This document shows positions 6,953-11,925 of a stretch of 11,925 nucleotides of DNA, one piece after another. The stretch covers positions 1 through 11,925 of the forward strand of contig CAMDRK010000055.1 in assembly GCA_945906715.1 (NCBI GenBank), in the 5' to 3' direction. The position numbers were made by a program, and so were the translations under genes. Position 1 is the first letter of the stretch; the number at the start of each line of letters is the position of its first letter. The notes below the pieces were generated by a model, which worked only from the letters and a program-made list of their open reading frames with translations, did no database searches and was not told the origin of the DNA. This DNA is from Nitrospira lenta. Lineage in GTDB: Bacteria; Nitrospirota; Nitrospiria; Nitrospirales; Nitrospiraceae.

Positions 6953-7927
6953 ATGAGTCTTGACCAGCGGAACGACGATCAGCCGATCCGCAGCGGAGAA
7001 CTGCCGGTTGTGGCAGGGCCAACTGAGGATCTCAGTAAGCCGACCGAGGACGGAGAATTCGAGGAGAGCCCCTTCTCGAAATGGATCCTGCCCGTCAGCC
7101 TCTTTATCGCGACGATCTTTACCACCCTATGGGCTGGAGCCTATCAGGCTTATAGCGGACCGATTCGTGGACCGGTGAATCTCCTGCTTGAACAGCCTGA
7201 GGTGCTCTGGCAAGGGATTCCCTTTGCCGCCACGCTCTTGATTATTCTGGTGACCCATGAATTCGGGCACTATGCGCTCTCCCGTATTCACGGGGCACCC
7301 GCGTCGTTGCCGTTATTCATTCCGGGCCCTCCGTACTTCATCGGTACATTCGGGGCGATCATCCGCCTGCGTGGACCGATCGTGAATCGGCGCGCGCTGT
7401 TCGACATCGGTGTGGCCGGTCCGCTTGCCGGCTTCATCGCCGCGGTGGTGGCGCTGATCATCGGTCTGAGCCTGTCAACGGTCGTGGATCGGGCGGCGAC
7501 CCGTGGATTGCAGTTGGGCGAACCACTGCTCTTGCAGTTCATCGCGTGGCTGGTCGTCGGATCCATCCCTCCTCAGGCTGATATCGTCTTGCACCCCATC
7601 GGGTTCGCCGCCTGGTTCGGCCTGTTTGTGACGTCGTTGAATCTTATTCCCATCGGCCAACTCGATGGAGGGCATGTGGCCTATGCCCTGTGGGGAAAAC
7701 GCCAACGGACGATGGCCTTTGTCATGATCCCGATCCTCATCGTGCTGGGATATGTGGGCTGGCCCGGCTGGTGGCTCTGGGCTTTCATGGCAGGACTCTG
7801 GGGTTTCGGACATCCGCCGGTACACGATATCCACGTCCCGTTGGGCCGAGCACGGGTCATTGTTGGATGGATTGCATTTGCCGTGTTTGTGGTGACGTTT
7901 GCTCCTGTTCCTTTCTCGTTTCCCTAG
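6953..7927 (+). CDS. Site-2-type membrane metalloprotease (M50 family)
   Basis: 324 residues from the ATG at 6953. Longer in-frame readings from 6731 overlap the upstream gene and lack homology. After an acidic, soluble N-terminus (~1-42) come several membrane segments: ~44-64, ~91-108, ~150-172, ~192-205, ~215-233, ~254-282 and ~300-322. The zinc motif is H102-E-F-G-H106 within a membrane helix, and the third ligand is D238 in NLIPIGQLDGGH, the classic N-x-x-P-x-x-x-LDG of M50 proteases. GTFGAIIRLRGPIVNRRALFDIGVAGPLAGF is typical of the EGY-like branch, which lacks the PDZ domain of RseP. These enzymes cleave transmembrane substrates such as anti-sigma factors; no such partner is visible here. 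The stop TAG shares its last base with the left end of an inverted-repeat element. Confidence 0.92.
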   Translation: MSLDQRNDDQPIRSGELPVVAGPTEDLSKPTEDGEFEESPFSKWILPVSLFIATIFTTLWAGAYQAYSGPIRGPVNLLLEQPEVLWQGIPFAATLLIILVTHEFGHYALSRIHGAPASLPLFIPGPPYFIGTFGAIIRLRGPIVNRRALFDIGVAGPLAGFIAAVVALIIGLSLSTVVDRAATRGLQLGEPLLLQFIAWLVVGSIPPQADIVLHPIGFAAWFGLFVTSLNLIPIGQLDGGHVAYALWGKRQRTMAFVMIPILIVLGYVGWPGWWLWAFMAGLWGFGHPPVHDIHVPLGRARVIVGWIAFAVFVVTFAPVPFSFP

Positions 7928-8096
7928 CAGGCTGCTGAAACAGACGCTCTTCTCACCCGCCCAGCCCCGGCGCGCCGAGACGCGCCTTTTCCCATGCGTC
8001 GTTCTCGCATCGTTCAGACCCTCAACGTACCTCTGCGGGTACGCCTCGGGACTTCACTCGCTGCGGCCTAGCTGACAGTCTGTTTGAGCAGCCTGC
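7927..8096. mobile_element. 170-bp element with 19-bp terminal inverted repeats (MITE/REP-like)
   Basis: The left end GCAGGCTGCTGAAACAGAC (7927-7945) is the reverse complement of the right end at 8078-8096 except for one base. Internal hairpins include ATGCG (7994) with CGCAT (8006), CGTACC (8026) with GGTACG (8038), and the palindrome CGGCGCGCCG (7968). It has no open reading frame worth calling, so it is non-autonomous. It starts at the last base of the M50 stop codon and lies between convergent genes, where a hairpin of this size could also end transcription from both sides. No target-site duplication is evident. Confidence 0.75.
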
Positions 8097-8195
8097 ACGC
8101 GGACCCCATACAGTGCGCTGGATCAGTCTAGTCTTGTTCATCCACGCTTCGGGTCTACAGTTTGTCGATATGAGCACCATGTAAGAGTGGGGAAT

Positions 8196-9125
8196 TTATG
8201 CCGGTGGCGCATTCACACGGGTTTGCGAGAGGTCCTCAAGCGCGAGCATCAGTGCGTGGGTGCCGCTGCGGCCATGCCCGAGCGTTTGGACGGTCTGGTA
8301 GAGCTGGTGGACCAACGTGAGACCGGGCAACACGAGCCCCATGCGGCTCGCCTCCTCCAATGCAATGCCCATGTCCTTGATGAAATGTTCGACAAAAAAT
8401 CCCGGGTCGAAGTTACGCTGGAGAATTTTTGGCGCCAAATTGTCCAGGGTCCAACAGGCGGCTGCGCCGCCGCGGATCGATTCGAGCATCCGGTTCAGAT
8501 CGAGGCCCGCCTTGTAGCCATAGAGCAAGCTCTCGCAGACACCGACCATTGTGCCGGCGATCACAATCTGGTTGCAGAGTTTTGCCTGTTGCCCGCTGCC
8601 GGGGCCTCCCTGATGCACGATCTTTTTGCCCAAGAGCTCGAAGAGTGGCATCACGGCTTGCACGGATGTCGCGTCGCCGCCAACCATGATTGAGAGGGTG
8701 GCATTCTTGGCGCCGACATCGCCGCCGGAGACAGGCGCATCGATGGCCGCTAGACCTTTTGCTGACGACGCTACTGCGATTTCACGGCTCAATGAGGGTT
8801 GCGTCGTCGTCATGTCGATGAGGATTATCCCGGCTCGCGCGCCGGCCAGGATTCCAGCCTCATCGAAATAGACCTGTCGGACATCTTGAGGAAAACCGAC
8901 CATCGTGAAGAGGACATCGGACTCAGCAGCCACAGCGCGCGGATGCTCGGCCCATTGTGCGCCGCGATCGAGCAATGGCTGCGCCTTCGACCGCGTGCGG
9001 CTATGGACGGTCACGTGATAGCCGGCCGTGAGTAGATGGCCACACATCGACGAGCCCATCACACCGGTGCCGATCCAGCCGATTGCCCTCTTCGCCGGTG
9101 CGACCGTGCCAGGAAATACTGTCAC
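8196..9125 (-). CDS. NAD(P)-dependent oxidoreductase, 3-hydroxyisobutyrate dehydrogenase family
   Basis: 309 residues, typical for the beta-hydroxyacid dehydrogenase family (3-hydroxyisobutyrate, tartronate semialdehyde and succinic-semialdehyde/glyoxylate reductases). The Rossmann motif is G19-T-G-V-M-G24 in AIGWIGTGVMGSSM; the substrate-binding block is DAPVSGGDVGA (129-139); the catalytic lysine is K182 in GSGQQAKLCNQ; and K250-D251 in FIKDMGIALEEA completes the active site. There is no signal peptide, so it is cytoplasmic. The start is GTG at 9125, overlapping the TGA of the upstream OB-fold gene (GTGA), so it is translationally coupled. The first dozen residues precede the Rossmann strand and are not conserved. 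The exact substrate cannot be told. It converges on the M50 gene, with the inverted-repeat element between. Confidence 0.92.
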   Translation of the reverse strand: MTVFPGTVAPAKRAIGWIGTGVMGSSMCGHLLTAGYHVTVHSRTRSKAQPLLDRGAQWAEHPRAVAAESDVLFTMVGFPQDVRQVYFDEAGILAGARAGIILIDMTTTQPSLSREIAVASSAKGLAAIDAPVSGGDVGAKNATLSIMVGGDATSVQAVMPLFELLGKKIVHQGGPGSGQQAKLCNQIVIAGTMVGVCESLLYGYKAGLDLNRMLESIRGGAAACWTLDNLAPKILQRNFDPGFFVEHFIKDMGIALEEASRMGLVLPGLTLVHQLYQTVQTLGHGRSGTHALMLALEDLSQTRVNAPPA

Positions 9126-9616
9126 TGAGGTTTTATCTCATCGAGTAGCGGGGTGATTCGATCCGCCACTGCCTGAATGACGCCTTCTTTATCTCTCGCC
9201 ACCTTCACCCCCTGAAAGCTCAAATAGTAGCCCCCGTGACTCGGCGACTGGATTGTGGCAGTGAGTTCAATTCGTTGCCCATCTTCGATATCCGGGTCTT
9301 TGACAGTCGGGATTCCGCAGAGCCCGTATACGGCGACGTTGATCGAGGATGTTTCGTCTTCCAGGTAGAACAAATAGGCGCCGTAGCACATCGTGCCGGC
9401 CTGGAGCTTATAGGGATCGAGCGGTGTCACATTGCGAACAGTGCCTCGTAATATGACCTGTTTCAAATGAAACGACCTTGGCTCGTCAACGATCTCGCGA
9501 ATGGTGATGGGGTCCGCGGCTGAAGCACAGGGAACGCCGACCACAGACCACCCAAGCCAGAGGCAGGCGAGGAGGCTGACCAATGTTCGTGCACGAGATG
9601 CGCTATGGTGTGTCAC
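9122..9616 (-). CDS. Small exported protein, putative OB-fold
   Basis: 164 residues from a GTG at 9616. The N-terminus is a signal peptide: MTHHSASRART, hydrophobic ~12-28, and cleavage near A-S-A-A|D around residue 34. The mature part, ITIREIVDEPRSFHLKQ then VILRGTVRNVTPL, then YLFYLEDETSSINVAVYG and QRIELTATIQ, has the strand pattern of periplasmic OB-fold (BOF-like) proteins; this assignment is by pattern only. Two cysteines (C77 and C100) could form a disulfide. The ribosome-binding site is weak. A TAAAAT at 9628-9623 on this strand could be a -10 box, which would leave an almost leaderless message. The TGA stop overlaps the GTG of the dehydrogenase gene. Function unknown. Confidence 0.8.
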   Translation of the reverse strand: MTHHSASRARTLVSLLACLWLGWSVVGVPCASAADPITIREIVDEPRSFHLKQVILRGTVRNVTPLDPYKLQAGTMCYGAYLFYLEDETSSINVAVYGLCGIPTVKDPDIEDGQRIELTATIQSPSHGGYYLSFQGVKVARDKEGVIQAVADRITPLLDEIKPQ

Positions 9617-9651
9617 GGTTCTATTTTACAGAAGGTCGATGCAGAAGTCCC

Positions 9652-9680
9652 TTCCGCCTCCTCGACGAACTCGTTATAAT
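9652..9680 (+). promoter_or_regulatory. Candidate promoter of the M20 peptidase gene
   Basis: A perfect -10 box TATAAT lies at 9675-9680. At a 17-base spacing the -35 position reads TTCCGC (9652-9657), a poor match to TTGACA. Transcription would start near 9687, giving a leader of about 20 bases that includes GGAGA (9696-9700) before the ATG at 9708. It lies in the 91-base divergent gap to the OB-fold gene. Confidence 0.5.
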
Positions 9681-9707
9681 CCACCGACCTTTTCTGGAGA
9701 ATTACCC

Positions 9708-11075
9708 ATGATCGATCGCGCAGGCCTCGAACGCTATATCGCAGACACCCGCCCACGGTTTGAAGATTTGCTGGGCCAGATGGTGGAGATTCCTTCGATC
9801 AGTATGGACCCGGCCAAGGCTCCTGATATCCGGCGGATGGCAGAGTTTGCGCAGCAGGTTCTGACGGACCTAGGAGCCCAGGCCCGGATTGTGGAGACCG
9901 GCGGTTATCCGATTGTGTCAGGAGGCTGGACGACCGGAGCCCAATATCCAACCGTCACCATTTACAATCATATGGATGTGCAGCCGGCGCAGGAGCCGGA
10001 ATGGAAGCAGGCGCCCTTTGCCTTCAAAAACGAGAACGGCATGTATCACGGCCGTGGTGCAACGGATGACAAGGGGCCGGCGCTCTCGGCTCTGTTCGGC
10101 GCGCGGTATGCCATTGAGCAGGGATTGCCGATCAACATTCGGTTTCTCTGGGAGCTGGAAGAGGAAATCGGCAGTCCCCACTTTGCTGCTGGCTTGAAGA
10201 ACCGAGCGGCTATCCCACGACCGGACTCAGTCGTGGTGTCGGACACGATCTGGCTCGCAAAAGGAAAGCCTGCCATGCCCTATGGTTTGCGCGGTTTGCT
10301 GGGCGCGCGCCTCACGCTTCGCACGGGAACCAAAGACGCTCATTCCGGCGTGACGGGAGGCGCTGCGCGTAATCCGCTCGCGGAACTGATGGAGGTGGCC
10401 CACGCCTGCGTCGATGCCAAGAGCGGCAAGGTGAAGATTCCCGGGTTCTATCAGGATGTGGTCGAACCGACCAAAGCGGAGATCAAGAGCTTCCTTGCGT
10501 CGGGGTTCCAGGTCAAGAGCTTCAAACAGGCCTACGGATTTCAATCATTGCGCACAGACGATCCCGCCGAGATCATGCGCAGGATTTGGGCTTCGCCGAC
10601 GTTCGAGGTGCATGGCCTGACCGGCGGCTATCACGGTCCAGGAGTGAAGACGGTCGTGCCAGGCCACGGCGAACTGAAAGTAAGTATGAGGCTGGTGCCG
10701 AATCAGACTCCAGAGAAGGTGTTTGCGTTGCTCAAGCGCCACGTGGCGAAGATCAACCCGCATGTGAAAGTAGAGCGGGAAGGCATGTTGCACCCGTTCA
10801 AGGGCAGCTTCGACGGGCCCTATGTCGACTGTGTGAAGCGGGCGGCGAAGGCGGGGTTTGGGAAAGAACCGGCCTTTATCCGCGAAGGCGGATCGATCGG
10901 CGCAGTGGTCACGATGCAGAAGGCCTGGAAGGTGCCGATCCTGTTTCTGGGGCTGAGCCTGCCAGAGCATGGCTACCATGCGCCGAACGAATACTTCGAC
11001 TGGGGCCAAGCCTCCGGCGGGATGAAGGCGTTTGCGCATTACTTTGAGGAACTTGCAAAGATAGGGAAGGGATAG
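9708..11075 (+). CDS. M20-family metallopeptidase (dipeptidase type)
   Basis: 455 residues, the usual length of M20 dipeptidases (carnosinase/CNDP-like branch). The ATG at 9708 has GGAGA seven bases upstream; the in-frame reading from 9501 runs across the divergent OB-fold gene and is rejected. Dinuclear zinc site: H88 and D90 in NHMDVQP, bridging D120 in GRGATDDKG, catalytic E152 and ligand E153 in LEEEIGSP, D179 in VVVSDT, and H424 in HGYHAPNE. The lid/dimerisation domain (~195-365) contains DAHSG (H212), a hallmark of this branch, and GYHGPGVKTVVPGHG. No signal peptide: cytoplasmic. The likely role is hydrolysis of dipeptides or related amide compounds; the natural substrate is unknown. 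It is transcribed alone, divergent from the OB-fold/dehydrogenase pair. Confidence 0.93.
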   Translation: MIDRAGLERYIADTRPRFEDLLGQMVEIPSISMDPAKAPDIRRMAEFAQQVLTDLGAQARIVETGGYPIVSGGWTTGAQYPTVTIYNHMDVQPAQEPEWKQAPFAFKNENGMYHGRGATDDKGPALSALFGARYAIEQGLPINIRFLWELEEEIGSPHFAAGLKNRAAIPRPDSVVVSDTIWLAKGKPAMPYGLRGLLGARLTLRTGTKDAHSGVTGGAARNPLAELMEVAHACVDAKSGKVKIPGFYQDVVEPTKAEIKSFLASGFQVKSFKQAYGFQSLRTDDPAEIMRRIWASPTFEVHGLTGGYHGPGVKTVVPGHGELKVSMRLVPNQTPEKVFALLKRHVAKINPHVKVEREGMLHPFKGSFDGPYVDCVKRAAKAGFGKEPAFIREGGSIGAVVTMQKAWKVPILFLGLSLPEHGYHAPNEYFDWGQASGGMKAFAHYFEELAKIGKG

Positions 11076-11083
11076 GGAGCCGC

Positions 11084-11180
11084 CGGGCCATCCTTCTTGC
11101 TCGCAGAACGCGCACGATCAGAAAGATGGGAAGGGCACCCATGTTGGTCCTGTGCTCCCGGAACGCGCGCCCTGAGAAGG
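11084..11180. repeat. Two degenerate units of the hairpin repeat family
   Basis: Aligned without gaps to the full copies, both units keep GCTC, four variable bases, AACGCGC, five variable bases ending in T, then (C/G)AGA. Unit A spans 11099-11122 and unit B 11154-11177. They lack the CGTTGGACRCGCGC right-hand arm of the full copies. Unit A is flanked by CCTTC (11092) and GAAGG (11130); in unit B, GCTCC (11154) can pair with GGAGC (11179). Spacing to the next units is 55 and 59 bases, so together with the full copy they form a loose array. Confidence 0.65.
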
Positions 11181-11187
11181 AGCGTGA

Positions 11188-11284
11188 GAGGGCAGACTAG
11201 ATGGTCTCCTGTGCTCGTGCAACGCGCGGTCTCAGAAGACCCTCGTTGGACACGCGCAATGGGAGACCGTCCTAGCCCGCCCTC
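11188..11284. repeat. Long hairpin repeat, copy at locus 2 (64-bp core 11204-11267)
   Basis: The core starts GTCTCC (11204) and ends GGAGAC (11267). Inside, CGTG (11216) pairs with CACG (11251), CAACG (11220) with CGTTG (11244), and GGTCT (11228) with AGACC (11237) around a CAGA loop. The outer arms GAGGGCAGACTAG (11188) and CTAGCCCGCCCTC (11272) are complementary with two mismatches, yet differ from the outer arms at 5528-5620. It is about 110 bases downstream of the M20 stop and could end that transcript, although there is no T-run after the stem. Confidence 0.85.
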
Positions 11285-11640
11285 AAGGAAAACGATGAAA
11301 GAGTGCGATTCCTCGATGCGCGCAGTGAAGGACAGCTCGGCCACTCCTTAATGAGCGAGTCAGGAAATGGATGCACGCGGTGGAGATCAACGAAGCCGGG
11401 CTGGAGTGACAATCCGACCCCGCGTTGCTACATAGACAGAATCCATAACTCCTCAGCGCTGAAAAATGTTTCCGATAGTCATGAATTGATGAATCCGAGG
11501 TCTTGTCTGGTGATGATCCTGCCGGAAAGTTCTACCCGACCCTCCGCGAGTGGAAATCCCCATGCTGACAACGAAGCATTTTGACGTGTCGCCATTGAGC
11601 GCGGTGCGGGCATTGCGGTAGAGAGAGCGGTAAACTCTTC

Positions 11641-11925
11641 TCAGCATCCTTTGAACTTCAGTGCCATGCACTGTTGCGTGAGCCGCTTGGCTTCTGTAAT
11701 TTGTTCGGGAGTCATGCGCCCGGCGACATCGTTTCGATTTTCCTCGGCTTGCTTCTGCTCGTCACCCTTCATGTGTACTGCTGCGAGGCTCACCCACAAA
11801 TACGCCCGCACATAGTCCTGCGGTACGCCTAGACCTGCGAAATACAGTTCTGCGAGGTTGTTCTGTGCGAGCGCATTCCCCTGCGCCGCGGCTTTCTCGT
11901 ACCACTGACGCGCTTGCGCATAATC
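11641..11925 (-). CDS. Sel1-repeat protein, C-terminal part (runs off the window)
   Basis: 94 residues are readable; the 5' end lies beyond the right edge. The fragment begins inside a Sel1-like repeat: DYAQARQWYEKAAAQGNALAQ followed by NNLAELYFAGLGVPQDYVRAYLW, then VSLAAVHMKGDEQKQAEENR, with the W-Y-x-x-A-A and G-x-G-V-x-x-D/N-Y spacing of the family. Sel1 repeats are short helix-turn-helix solenoid units, related to TPRs, that mediate protein-protein contacts. The last ~25 residues (MTPEQITEAKRLTQQC, ending FKGC) form the usual C-terminal helix, with two cysteines that could pair. The stop is TGA at 11643-11641. Upstream repeats and any signal peptide are not visible; many such proteins are exported. 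Confidence 0.87.
   Translation of the reverse strand, partial: DYAQARQWYEKAAAQGNALAQNNLAELYFAGLGVPQDYVRAYLWVSLAAVHMKGDEQKQAEENRNDVAGRMTPEQITEAKRLTQQCMALKFKGC

Larger units (their letters stand above)
11076..11640. other. Non-coding region between the M20 and Sel1 genes
   Basis: About 565 bases without a believable gene. The left part (about 11084-11284) holds three units of the hairpin repeat family. The right part (about 11285-11640) is less G+C-rich by eye; short open frames there show no recognisable family, no good ribosome-binding site and no repeat I can define. It may be decayed sequence. Confidence 0.65.

Noticed and set aside
8187..8693. Open frame on the + strand (168 codons)
   Set aside because: Antisense to the dehydrogenase gene, whose motifs are unambiguous on the other strand.
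9501..9707. Extension of the M20 peptidase upstream
   Set aside because: It crosses the 5' end of the divergent OB-fold gene and the -10 box; the ATG at 9708 has a good ribosome-binding site and matches the family N-terminus.
11084..11284. CRISPR-like appearance (repeated units with ~55-59-base spacing)
   Set aside because: The units are imperfect, self-complementary over their whole length and only three in number, with no conserved repeat/spacer alternation and no cas gene.
11610..11640. Possible terminator after the Sel1 gene (AGAG...CTCT hairpin)
   Set aside because: The stem is only 4-5 pairs and there is no T-run on the transcribed strand; too weak to call.
11303..11671. Short open frames on both strands between the repeat array and the Sel1 gene
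   Set aside because: No recognisable domain, no ribosome-binding site, and codon use unlike the neighbours; treated as non-coding.

Overview
The window looks like a stretch of chromosome (or a long metagenomic contig) from a moderately G+C-rich Gram-negative bacterium. My best guess is Nitrospira or a close Nitrospirota relative. This rests on protein-family recall, gene style and the kind of interspersed repeats seen; no marker gene proves it.

Left half (1-5461, + strand): five genes are joined by start/stop overlaps, so they are very probably one translationally coupled operon. They are the C-terminal part of pyruvate kinase, a small exported protein of unknown function, a Gph-type HAD phosphatase, and two consecutive M16B-family (insulinase-like) exported proteins. 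The first M16 protein has the zinc site; the second has lost it but keeps the C-terminal Arg/Tyr-type motif. They therefore look like the two halves of one heterosubunit protease. The first ~150 bases, where the pyruvate kinase B domain should be, are broken by stops and apparent frame changes.

Middle (5462-7927, + strand): a non-coding stretch with a long hairpin repeat is followed by a GYD-domain protein, an XRE-type helix-turn-helix fused to a metallo-beta-lactamase domain, and a site-2-type (M50) membrane protease. The M50 stop codon runs into a 170-bp element with 19-bp terminal inverted repeats (7927-8096). This element fills most of the convergent gap to the next gene.

Right half: on the - strand, a small exported putative OB-fold protein and a 3-hydroxyisobutyrate-dehydrogenase-type oxidoreductase overlap by four bases (GTGA) and form a two-gene unit. 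An M20 dipeptidase is divergently transcribed on the + strand from a recognisable -10 box. Downstream lies about 565 bp of non-coding DNA that begins with three units of the same hairpin repeat family. At the right edge is the 3' end of a - strand Sel1-repeat gene.

The most unusual content is not the enzymes but the small structured DNA: (i) a 64-bp hairpin present at two loci with compensatory base changes, embedded in locus-specific complementary arms, plus two degenerate relatives; (ii) two 7-base tandem repeats, one inside the signal-peptide coding region of the second M16 gene and one over the ribosome-binding site of the HTH-MBL gene; (iii) the terminal-inverted-repeat element. I see no CRISPR array, tRNA, rRNA or transposase gene.
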